This document shows, piece by piece, positions 57,162 through 64,000 of a stretch of 64,000 nt of DNA (its first letter is position 1; each line of letters begins with the position of its first letter). Both the position numbers and the translations under genes were made by a program. A model generated the notes under the pieces. The model was given only the letters and a program-made list of their open reading frames with translations, had not been told where the DNA came from and did not search any database. Origin of the DNA: Bacillus sp. 2B10 (GTDB taxonomy: Bacteria; Pseudomonadota; Alphaproteobacteria; Sphingomonadales; Sphingomonadaceae); the NCBI GenBank assembly GCA_003946805.1, contig RPSH01000009.1, forward strand, positions 52,171 to 116,170, in the 5' to 3' direction.

Positions 57162-57923
57162 ATGACCGGGATCAATTTCTCCTGTACGTCCTGCGGTCGT
57201 TGCTGCCACGATTTGCGCCTGACGCTCAGCGTCGCGGAGGCGATACAGTGGTTGCATCGCGGCGGTGAGGTCCAGGTCCTCTGCCATGCGGCGGCGGATC
57301 TGGACGACCTCAGCCCGGTCGTCGCGTACAGGAGTGCACGAAGTTTTCCGGCACGAAGCGGCGGATTGGCGATCCGCGTACAGGTCATCCTGACCGCGCA
57401 ATTCGACGGCGCGTGTCCTAACCTCTTGCCGGACATGCGGTGCGGTATCTACGGCGCACGGCCCAACACCTGCCGGATCTATCCTGCGGAGATCATCCCG
57501 GGCCTGGCATTGAAAAGCGACCGCAAATTATGCCCGCCCGAAGCATGGGATGATCGCCAACCTGGGTATCTCTCGGCAGACGGACGCCTCCTGGACGTCG
57601 TGACCGACACGGCGATCGTTGCTGCCCGTGCAGCCGGACTGGCCGAGGTCGGTATGCGTCGGGCATTGGCGACTGCACTCGGTATGAAGATCGCCGCGTT
57701 GGAAAACGAAGGGTTCGCGGTCTGGAGCATCCCGTCCGACTCGTTGCTCCATAGTCTTCGCGACGCCGTGCAGGAAGCGCATGATCCGAGCAAAGACACG
57801 CCATCACCGGATTGGCTGTTCGTATCCCCGCGTCCCGAAACGCTGGCGTTGATCACCGCAGCGGGGGCGAATGCGGTGTCCTCTGCGAACCACGATCAGG
57901 TCGCATATCTTCCACTATACTGA
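57162..57923 (+). CDS. YkgJ-type cysteine-cluster protein
   Basis: 253 residues from the ATG at 57162. The N-terminal FSCTSCGRCCHDLRLTLS and later CPNLLPDMRCGIYGARPNTC carry the Cys pattern of YkgJ/Fe-S or zinc-cluster proteins. The remaining part (about 120-253) is helical and not recognised. Such proteins are thought to bind an iron-sulfur or zinc cluster; no enzymatic role is established. The IS3 element begins 14 bases after the stop. Confidence 0.82.
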   Translation: MTGINFSCTSCGRCCHDLRLTLSVAEAIQWLHRGGEVQVLCHAAADLDDLSPVVAYRSARSFPARSGGLAIRVQVILTAQFDGACPNLLPDMRCGIYGARPNTCRIYPAEIIPGLALKSDRKLCPPEAWDDRQPGYLSADGRLLDVVTDTAIVAARAAGLAEVGMRRALATALGMKIAALENEGFAVWSIPSDSLLHSLRDAVQEAHDPSKDTPSPDWLFVSPRPETLALITAAGANAVSSANHDQVAYLPLY

Positions 57924-57970
57924 GTCCAGTGACGATTGGACTTGCCCCGCTTAAGTGGAAAGGCATTTGC

Positions 57971-58827
57971 TCAGCGTGACACGGTTCGTTCGAACTGCGC
58001 TGGGCTGGTGTAATCAAGCGCGGAGTGGCGCCGGACGGGATTGTAGAAGCCGTCGATATAGCGGGCAATGGCCGTTGCGGCCTCGGCAGGTGTGTAGAAG
58101 ACCGTTCGCCAGACGAGTTCGGATTTGATGGTCTTGAAGAACGTCTCGACCATGGCATTGTCCTAGCAATTTCCCTTTCCCGACATGGAGATGCGGATGC
58201 CGTGACGGCGCAGCTCTGCTTGGTACTCCACGGAACAATATTGGGCCGCGGTCCGAATGATGGATGAGCCCTTCGGGCGGACGCCGCATGAAGAGGGCCT
58301 TACGCAGGGCCGCGAGCGCCAGGTCGCGGTGGAGGCGGTCACCCACGGCCCAGCCAACGACGCGGCGAGAGAAGAAGTCGATGACCACGGCCAGATAGAG
58401 CCATCCTTCGTGTCCAGACGTACGAGATGTCCACGCCCCACTTCTGGTTGGGTGCAGCCGCGGTGAAATCCTGGTCGATGATGTTCGGCGCGACCGGCCA
58501 GGCGTGCTCGCTGTCGGTGGTTCGCCTGAACCGCCGCTTCTGCCGGCCGCGCAGGCCGTTCTCGCGCATCAGCCGCGCCGTGCGTCGGTGCCCGATGGCG
58601 AAGCCGTCATCCTGCAATTCGCGCGTCATGCGCGGACGGTCATAGGTGCCGTTCGACAGCGCGAATGCCGAGCGGACATGCGCCAGCATCACCATGTCAT
58701 CACGCTGGCGCCGGCTGGCGGGTCGGTCCTTCCAAGCGAAATAGCCGCTCTGGCTGACGCCGAGCACGCGGCAAAGACGGTGGACCGGGAAATCCTGTTT
58801 CGCCCGATCAATGAGCTGGAAGCTCAT
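57971..58827 (-). pseudogene. IS3 transposase OrfB with two frameshifts and an amber codon
   Basis: The start overlaps OrfA (ATGA). The first part reads HRLCRVLGVSQSGYFAWKDR and NQKWGVDISYVWT. The frame shifts near 58405-58418, continuing with VVIDFFSRRVVGWAVGDRL and LIHHSDRG; it shifts again near 58240-58250, continuing with VEYQAELRRHGIRISMSGKG. Then a TAG at 58163-58165 replaces the Trp of the usual NCWDNAMVE, after which AMVETFFKTIKSELVWR and RRHSALDYTSPAQFE follow. Three lesions make it inactive. Confidence 0.9.
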
Positions 58828-59117
58828 CGATTTCCCTCCCGGGCGAAAAAAGCGGTCGCCCGCTTCAATATGTCACGCTCCTGCCGGAGGATTTCGTTCT
58901 CCCGCCGAAGGCGTTTCAACTCGGCAGCCATATCTGCCTGCGGCGCTTTATCGGGTATCTCCGCCAGACGATCACGGCTGCGGCTGATCCAGCGCACCAG
59001 CGTCGATAACCCGACGTCCAGATCCTCCGCTATCTCCCGTTGCGTGCGACCGCTGGTCGTCACCAGTCGTACCGCTTCGTTCTCAAATTCCTTCGTGAAC
59101 CGTCGCTGCTTCGTCAT
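58824..59117 (-). CDS. IS3 transposase OrfA
   Basis: 97 residues, intact. FTKEFENEAVRLVTTSGRTQ, then the helix-turn-helix REIAEDLDVGLSTLVRWISR, and the coiled coil LKRLRRENEILRQERDILKR. It is the DNA-binding subunit of this IS3 subgroup. Its stop overlaps the OrfB start. Confidence 0.94.
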   Translation of the reverse strand: MTKQRRFTKEFENEAVRLVTTSGRTQREIAEDLDVGLSTLVRWISRSRDRLAEIPDKAPQADMAAELKRLRRENEILRQERDILKRATAFFAREGNR

Positions 59118-59170
59118 CGAGTTCGCCTTTCACCTCAGGGGAACTCTCCACTTTTTCGGGGCAAGTCCAG

Positions 59171-59202
59171 AAGGGGGCAGCTCAAGTTTTCGGTCGGGCT
59201 CT
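59171..59202. repeat. Probable IS5 end remnant next to the IS3 element
   Basis: Read on the minus strand, this begins AGAGCCCGAC, the same ten bases that begin the IS5 terminal repeats at 11057-11074 and 63874-63891, and then diverges (CGAAAACTT), as expected for the opposite end of such an element. It stops at the IS3 boundary. Confidence 0.5.
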
Positions 59203-59399
59203 CATTTCGCCTTCGATCCTAACCGAACCCAGATTGGCCATTCTCTGGACTGCGAAGCGATTGACTGCCGCGAAATAACAGATACAAAATTCACGCTTCG
59301 AAAGGTCGAGCTAAGCGGCCTTAAAGCAAGCGATCGTGTTCCTATGCTCAAGTCTGACATGTAGTGTGTCTACCATAACTGACGGATATTGAACGCGAA

Positions 59400-59936
59400 A
59401 TGGCAGTGAGCCAACCGATTTGCGGCGCGCTGGAAGCTGCGCTGATCGAGAATCGTGGGGCCCTGTTGGCGTTCATCGGAGCTCGTCTCGATAAGGTAAT
59501 TGCGGAAGACATTCTGCAAGACATATGGATCCGGCTGTTGCGGGACAGGCAGTTGTCAGAAGGCGTTCAGTCACCTCTGGGCTACCTGTTTCGTATGGCG
59601 CAAACGATGATCATAGATCATGAGCGGCGGCGCAGGGCATTTTCCGTTCTTGATCGCGAATTTGCGCGAACTAGCCTCGTGAACGACCAGATCGCGGATA
59701 TCGGCACCGAGGAGGCTCTTATCATGAGGGAGTATATCCGGCACGCTGAGGTCCGTTTGCAAAGAGCAGGAAAGCGCGTTGCAGAGGTTTTCCGGCTGCA
59801 TCGCATTGACGGTAAAACCCAGCGACAGGTCGCAGAAGAACTTGGAGTCAGTCTCGGAACGGTAGAAAACGATTTGCGCAAGGCCATCAAGTTGCTGGTC
59901 CGAATGAGAGCCGAATTTGAACGGTCGGGATCGTAG
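59400..59936 (+). CDS. ECF-family (FecI-like) RNA polymerase sigma factor
   Basis: 178 residues. Region 2 has AEDILQDIWIRLLRD and GYLFRMAQTMIIDHERRRR; region 4 has GKRVAEVFRLHRIDGKTQRQ and VAEELGVSLGTVENDLRKA, the DNA-binding helix pair. With the FecR and receptor genes directly behind it, it belongs to the cell-surface signalling type that responds to an outer-membrane substrate. The gene ends in TAG. The leader from 59203 holds no other gene and no clear Fur box. Confidence 0.93.
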   Translation: MAVSQPICGALEAALIENRGALLAFIGARLDKVIAEDILQDIWIRLLRDRQLSEGVQSPLGYLFRMAQTMIIDHERRRRAFSVLDREFARTSLVNDQIADIGTEEALIMREYIRHAEVRLQRAGKRVAEVFRLHRIDGKTQRQVAEELGVSLGTVENDLRKAIKLLVRMRAEFERSGS

Positions 59937-59940
59937 GGAC

Positions 59941-60927
59941 GTGCATCCGATCGATGACGAAATACTGGATACTGCGGCCGATTGGTTCGTAAAGACGTCT
60001 TCTGCAGAGTTCGAAGACTGGGATAGATTCGCTGCCTGGATCGCGCAGGACGAGCGTCATCGCGAAGCGTACGCCGCGGTGGGCGAGGCGACCCGGCTCG
60101 CCACGGTCGGCATGGCGACGGCGCCCTCCCCGCAAGCGTCGATGCGGAACCGGGCCGTCACGAACCGCCGGGTCCGACCATTCCGTTTCACCCAAGGTCT
60201 GCGACCGGTCCGAATGGTCGCGGGGGGGGCCGCGCTTGCCGCCACGGTGGCTGGCATCGCCTGGATATCGTCGATGCGGGGGATGTCGGAGATCGACGCC
60301 CGCACGGCCCCGGACCCGATCGTGATCGCCTCTGCACCCGGCGAGCGCCGCGAAATCCGTCTGAGTGACGGGAGCAGCATAACGCTGGCCGGTGCGTCCC
60401 GCGTCCGGCTGGAGACGCCTCGATCCGCGGTCGTCGAGAGCGGGCGCGCGGTGTTCTCCATCGTACACGATGCGCCGCACCCCTTCTCTGTCCGGGCCAA
60501 CGGACACCGGCTCGTCGATGCCGGCACGCGCTTCGAGGTGGCCTTGCAGGGTGATCGTGTACAGGTTTCCGTCGCCGAGGGCGTGGTGTTGGTGAACCCG
60601 GCGCAGGGCGGACCCCGACTGCTGCCGGGGAACAAGGTCGAGATGGTCGGCACGCTTGTGTCGCCGGTGACCCCGACGCCGGCAGCGCAGATCGGCAACT
60701 GGGCGCTCGCCTCGATCGATTATCGCGCTGCGCCGCTCGGGCGCGTGGCCAGCGACCTCTCGATCGCGCTGGGCGTCGATTATCGCGTGGAGCAGCCGCT
60801 TGCATCGGCCCGCTTCACCGGTGTCATCGCGCCGGCGAGTCTGCGCGGCCGTCCGCAGGACGTCGCCGCCCTGCTGCGCGTCCGGGTAGTGCGGAGCGGC
60901 GACCATTGGCAGATGGTCCGGCGGTGA
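59941..60927 (+). CDS. FecR-type anti-sigma factor/transmembrane sensor
   Basis: 328 residues from a GTG at 59941 with TAGGGAC in front. Cytoplasmic N-terminus with the FecR pattern AADWFVKTSSAEFEDWDRFA and AWIAQDERHREAYAAV; one membrane helix (MVAGGAALAATVAGIAWISS); periplasmic FecR domain with GERREIRLSDGSSITL and a C-terminal STN-like part (YRAAPLGRVASDLSIALGV). It holds the sigma factor until the receptor signals. It follows the sigma gene by four bases. Confidence 0.93.
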   Translation: MHPIDDEILDTAADWFVKTSSAEFEDWDRFAAWIAQDERHREAYAAVGEATRLATVGMATAPSPQASMRNRAVTNRRVRPFRFTQGLRPVRMVAGGAALAATVAGIAWISSMRGMSEIDARTAPDPIVIASAPGERREIRLSDGSSITLAGASRVRLETPRSAVVESGRAVFSIVHDAPHPFSVRANGHRLVDAGTRFEVALQGDRVQVSVAEGVVLVNPAQGGPRLLPGNKVEMVGTLVSPVTPTPAAQIGNWALASIDYRAAPLGRVASDLSIALGVDYRVEQPLASARFTGVIAPASLRGRPQDVAALLRVRVVRSGDHWQMVRR

Positions 60928-63278
60928 CCGCTTGGTGGGCCGGCGTGCTAGCCGCAACGTCGCTCGCCATAGTCGCTGCGCAGCGCGCGCAAGCGCAGGT
61001 GCACGATCTGAATATCCCCTCCGGAAAGCTGGGTGAGGTCGCCCGCGCGCTATCCCGCCGCGCGGGGGTGAACGTCATCTCGGACGATGAAGCTGCGTGG
61101 GATCGGCGGGTCGGCCCGGTACGCGGGCGGATGACGATCGACGAAGCGATCAGCCGCATCGCGCGCAGTGCCGGCGTCCGCGACGAGCGGATCGGCCGAA
61201 CGATCTGGCGGCTGTCCCCGCCGCGTCCTCGTCGGCCACGGCCGACCCCCGCCGCGCCGCCCGTGGCCGACGACATCGTCGTCGTCGGTAGCAAGCGCAA
61301 CGCCACGATGCGGACCTTCGCGGTGCAGGTCGATCGTATCACCGATATTCAGCCGAGCCTGTTCCCCGGCAGCGAGGCTTTGGTGGTCGCCTCTACCTCG
61401 CTAGCGTCGACCTATCGCGGCGCGGGGCGGGACAGGATGTTCATCCGCGGGATAGCCGATTCGGGCTTCTCCAGTTCCACCCAGGCCGTCGCCGGACTGT
61501 ATCTAGGGGACCTTCGCGTTGGCTACAGCGCGCCCGACCCGGGGTTACGGCTGTTCGACGTCGCGACAGTGGAGGTGCTGCAGGGGCCACAGGGCACCCT
61601 GTACGGCTCCGGCGCGCTGGGCGGGATCGTCCGGATCGAGCCTAACCGCGCCGTCGCGGGACGATGGGAGGGATCGGTCGGAGGCGGCCCGATCGTCACC
61701 GCGGGGGGCGGTGCCGGCGCGGACCTCAACGGCGTCCTGAATCTGCCGCTCGGCCAACGCTCGGCGATCCGCGCCGTCGGCTACGCGCAGCGGGAGGGCG
61801 GCTTCATCGACCGGCCCGGGGTCGGGTCGAATGCGAACGGCGCCACGACGCTCGGCGGCCGCCTGTCGGCGATGACGCGCATCGGCGAAGGATGGTCAGC
61901 GGACCTGACCGCCATCGCCCAGCGGATCCACGGCGACGACAGTCATACTGTGGCGGTGGAGAATACCCCGACGGGTGTCGGGTCGACCGCGCAAGAGCCG
62001 TATCGGTCCCGCTATGGCGCGGCGCATGTCGTAATCGCCGGGCGCATCGGGGATGCCGATGTGCGATCCTCGACCGGCGTCACCGACCAGTGTCTCACCG
62101 AGCGCCTAGAGGAAGGCCTGGTCGGCGCAGCGCCGCTCAGCGGGCTCAGGACGGAGCGCATGTTCGTGCACGAAACGCGGATCGGCCGGACTGCGGACGA
62201 CGGTGCGGGCTGGGTCGCCGGGGTCGCTGCGGCGCGCGTCGTTGCCCGCTTCGCACAACGCGACGACCTGCCCGTCGCGATGATACGCGAACAACTCCGC
62301 ACGACGACACTTGATATGGGGCTGTACGGTGAAGGAGCGGTGCGTGTCGCACCCGGCACCCTGCTGGGTGGGGGATTGCGGTTCAGCGTCATCTCGTCCG
62401 CGTCGCATCCGTACGTCGAGCCCGGGTTTATCACGCCGGAACCGGGCGTCCGGCGGCGGGACGTGCGGCTGATCCCGTCCTTTTCCGTGGTGCAGGATCT
62501 GGCACCCGGGCTGACCGCGTTCGCGCGCTATCAGGAGGGGTTCCGTCCGCTCTCCGCGTCGTCGCGGCTGCATCTGCCGGGCGCCGGGCAGGGAGACCGG
62601 CTGCGGTCGACCGAACTCGGCGTGCGAATGGCGCGCCGCAGATTGAGCGGTTCGATCGGGGTGATCCGTTCGGACTGGTCGGACATCCAAAGCGACCGCA
62701 CGCCGTCGGCAACGTTCTTCGCCAACGAGCTTGGCGACGCCAAGATCATATCGCTGGCGGCGGCGGCGATATGGCGACCGATCGGCGCGCTGACCTTGAA
62801 CGGATCGGTCCTGTACAATCACGTGCGGCTCGATCTTCCCCCGCCCTTCAGCGGGTTGCCGCGACCCAGCGGCCCGCGCGGCCCCCCGCGCCCGTTTCCG
62901 TGGTGGGTACAGTATCGCTTGTTGAGCCGCCTGCCCAACGTCGCGGCGACGACCGCGCGTGTATCGGCGACAATCCGGGCCCCGACAACAGGATCGATCA
63001 CGGCGGGCCTGACGGTTTGGGGACGCTACGAATCCTGGTCGCCATCGGCGCTGGGGCCGCTGGAATTCGCGACACAGCCCGGATATGTACGCACGGGGTT
63101 GAACCTGGACGTCACGCAGCGGGCCTCGACCCTATCGCTGTCGATCGACAATCTCACGGATGCGCAAGCCCTGCGTTTCGTTGCCGAGCCGTCGCTGACG
63201 ACAGCCCGCGAACAACCGACACCACTGCGTCCGATCACCTTCCGGATCGCCTTCACGCGCCGGTTCCGCGCGGATTAA
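60924..63278 (+). CDS. TonB-dependent transducer/receptor with N-terminal signalling (STN) domain
   Basis: 784 residues from a GTG that overlaps the FecR stop (GTGA). Signal peptide WWAGVLAATSLAIVAAQRAQA; STN domain (LNIPSGKLGEVARALSRRAG, MTIDEAISRIARSAG); proline-rich linker (PPRPRRPRPTP); plug with DDIVVVGSKRN, MFIRGIADSG and VEVLQGPQGTLYGSGALGG; barrel ending in RIAFTRRFRAD. The STN domain contacts FecR in the periplasm and turns on the sigma factor when substrate is bound. The substrate is unknown. Confidence 0.93.
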   Translation: MTAWWAGVLAATSLAIVAAQRAQAQVHDLNIPSGKLGEVARALSRRAGVNVISDDEAAWDRRVGPVRGRMTIDEAISRIARSAGVRDERIGRTIWRLSPPRPRRPRPTPAAPPVADDIVVVGSKRNATMRTFAVQVDRITDIQPSLFPGSEALVVASTSLASTYRGAGRDRMFIRGIADSGFSSSTQAVAGLYLGDLRVGYSAPDPGLRLFDVATVEVLQGPQGTLYGSGALGGIVRIEPNRAVAGRWEGSVGGGPIVTAGGGAGADLNGVLNLPLGQRSAIRAVGYAQREGGFIDRPGVGSNANGATTLGGRLSAMTRIGEGWSADLTAIAQRIHGDDSHTVAVENTPTGVGSTAQEPYRSRYGAAHVVIAGRIGDADVRSSTGVTDQCLTERLEEGLVGAAPLSGLRTERMFVHETRIGRTADDGAGWVAGVAAARVVARFAQRDDLPVAMIREQLRTTTLDMGLYGEGAVRVAPGTLLGGGLRFSVISSASHPYVEPGFITPEPGVRRRDVRLIPSFSVVQDLAPGLTAFARYQEGFRPLSASSRLHLPGAGQGDRLRSTELGVRMARRRLSGSIGVIRSDWSDIQSDRTPSATFFANELGDAKIISLAAAAIWRPIGALTLNGSVLYNHVRLDLPPPFSGLPRPSGPRGPPRPFPWWVQYRLLSRLPNVAATTARVSATIRAPTTGSITAGLTVWGRYESWSPSALGPLEFATQPGYVRTGLNLDVTQRASTLSLSIDNLTDAQALRFVAEPSLTTAREQPTPLRPITFRIAFTRRFRAD

Positions 63279-63662
63279 AAAATTTTAAGGGTTTGTCGTC
63301 GCGGCTTCGTCTTTGCGGTGAAGGAAGTTCGCGGGCGGCTATGTGTGTTCGCGGACACCGGATCGGACGGCTGCGGCAAGACGACCATCGTCGAACTGTG
63401 AACCGTCTCCGGAAATGGGGTGAGGCAATATTCCATGAAGATGCGATGCAGCGCCAGCACGTGTTTGCACTGCGCGCCTGGTGTTAGCGGCTCAGTGCCA
63501 CCGGATATTAGCTTTTTTAATCCCTCATAACATCGCGTTACTCAGGGTAACCTGATGGCCATAATACTTGGCATACGCCAAGAGTGCACGGCGTGAAATC
63601 CGATAACGAAAACTTTTCTTCGGTCTGTATTTTCAAAAAAATGTTAACCAAGGGAGGTCATT
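63279..63662. other. 384-bp region with a possible P-loop fragment and a leader hairpin
   Basis: A short frame near 63323-63402 reads CVFADTGSDGCGKTTIVEL, a P-loop like that of nucleotide kinases, and after a frame change NRLRKWGEAIFHEDAMQRQH; it may be a decayed nucleotide-kinase-like gene but is too short to name. Further on, CTTGGC (63567-63572) and GCCAAG (63577-63582) form a small inverted repeat in an AT-rich stretch that may serve as a promoter or operator for the ORF at 63663. Confidence 0.35.
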
Positions 63663-63873
63663 ATGATGTTTGGCAGTCTGAACGATACGTCGAAGAACGG
63701 GGTTCATGCGTTACTTGCCGATCCCGGCGCCGCAACGGCCACGCCACCACGCGGCAAGGCGTATGATATGAACACCGGTCTGGAAGTCTCCACCGCGTTC
63801 GATTTCTTCACGCCTGGGTTCAGTGTCGAGGTGAATCGGCAATGGCACCTCACTCGCATGGGCGACATCGCTA
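63663..63873 (+). pseudogene. Small ORF cut by the IS5 element (70 native codons)
   Basis: Strong ribosome site AGGGAGG five bases before an ATG at 63663 (or eight before the next ATG). The native part starts MMFGSLNDTSKNGVHALLAD and includes VSTAFDFFTPGFSVEVNRQW; no known domain. The frame stays open into the IS5 end at 63874, so the original C-terminus is lost. I do not recognise the family. Confidence 0.55.
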
Positions 63874-64000
63874 AGAGCCCGACTCATAATTCGAGCTTTG
63901 CGATACGGCGGGTCATTCGCCTGATGGATGCGATGATGAGCCATGCTTCTGACGAGGCGATGGAAGCCTCCCAGTCCTTGGCGAGGCGTCGGCATCGGTT
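63874..64000 (-). mobile_element. IS5-family element, partial (runs off right edge)
   Basis: The terminal repeat AGAGCCCGACTCATAATT (63874-63891) is identical to that of the IS5 remnant at 11057-11074. The element continues beyond the window and contains the transposase 3' end on the minus strand. Confidence 0.9.
63884..64000 (-). CDS. IS5-family transposase, C-terminal part
   Basis: 39 codons visible, frame open at the edge: NRCRRLAKDWEASIASSEAW, then IRRMTRRIAKLEL and TGA at 63884-63886. It matches the last residues of the remnant at 10793-11064 (NRCRRLAKDWEVSIASSEAW), so the two are closely related elements. Confidence 0.9.
   Translation of the reverse strand, partial: NRCRRLAKDWEASIASSEAWLIIASIRRMTRRIAKLEL

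Larger units (their letters stand above)
57937..59169 (-). mobile_element. IS3-family insertion sequence (decayed), 1233 bp
   Basis: Imperfect inverted repeats: TGGACTTGCCCCG...AGTGGA at 57937-57959 and its inverse at 59147-59169 (23 bases, differing only at the central positions). OrfA is intact, OrfB is broken. No target duplication is seen. It differs from the IS3 element at 27219 in ends and transposase. Confidence 0.92.

Overview
The window reads as chromosomal DNA of a high-GC alphaproteobacterium, most likely a sphingomonad. The signs are several TonB-dependent receptors, a long che operon, a periplasmic molybdenum aldehyde oxidoreductase, a PQQ glucose dehydrogenase and dense, overlapping gene packing. 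This assignment rests on gene content and protein style only; no rRNA or tRNA is present. Most genes end in TGA and many are joined by 4-base ATGA or GTGA overlaps.

Region 1 (1-10.2 kb, minus strand) is a chemotaxis operon read right to left: STAS protein, CheY, CheA, CheW, a membrane MCP, a second CheW, a soluble MCP, CheR, CheB, and a coiled-coil protein that runs off the left edge. Region 2 (10.5-13.5 kb) is an insertion-sequence graveyard with broken IS5, IS630, IS256 and ISL3 transposase genes.

Region 3 (13.5-26.6 kb, plus strand) is the most interesting part. It is a ten-gene, tightly coupled operon: a TonB receptor, an ABC ATPase with two ABC-2 type permeases, a second TonB receptor, a GHMP-family kinase, a cysteine-synthase-like PLP enzyme, an ATP-grasp ligase, a DUF4213/DUF364 'heavy-metal chelation' type protein and an MFS exporter. 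The predicted promoter carries a near-palindrome matching the alphaproteobacterial Zur box at its -10 element. My inference is that this is a metal-regulated operon that makes, exports and re-imports a small amino-acid-derived metallophore, possibly for zinc. I do not recognise it as a described system.

Region 4 (26.6-31 kb) holds an IS3 element (transposase interrupted by an amber codon), an AEC-family transporter and a FAD/NAD(P)-binding protein. Region 5 (31.2-38.7 kb) has two mirror-image LysR/SDR modules that converge on a strong hairpin terminator. The left one also carries cupins, carboxymuconolactone-decarboxylase proteins and a tautomerase, and the right one an MFS pump. Region 6 (38.7-44.2 kb) has a membrane glucose dehydrogenase, a cyclophilin-like lipoprotein, MoaA and an MFS transporter. 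Region 7 (44.2-54.1 kb, minus) is a pao-type operon: MFS, XdhC, 2Fe-2S subunit, FAD subunit, two different molybdenum subunits, an isochorismatase-like hydrolase and an SMP-30-like protein. MoaA nearby supplies a molybdenum cofactor step.

Region 8 (54.3-64 kb) has a RibD-like reductase, two SDRs, a cysteine-cluster protein, a decayed IS3 element, an ECF sigma/FecR/TonB-receptor trio, and a small ORF cut by an IS5 element at the right edge. Five transposase or enzyme genes in the window have in-frame nonsense codons (four UAG, one UGA).
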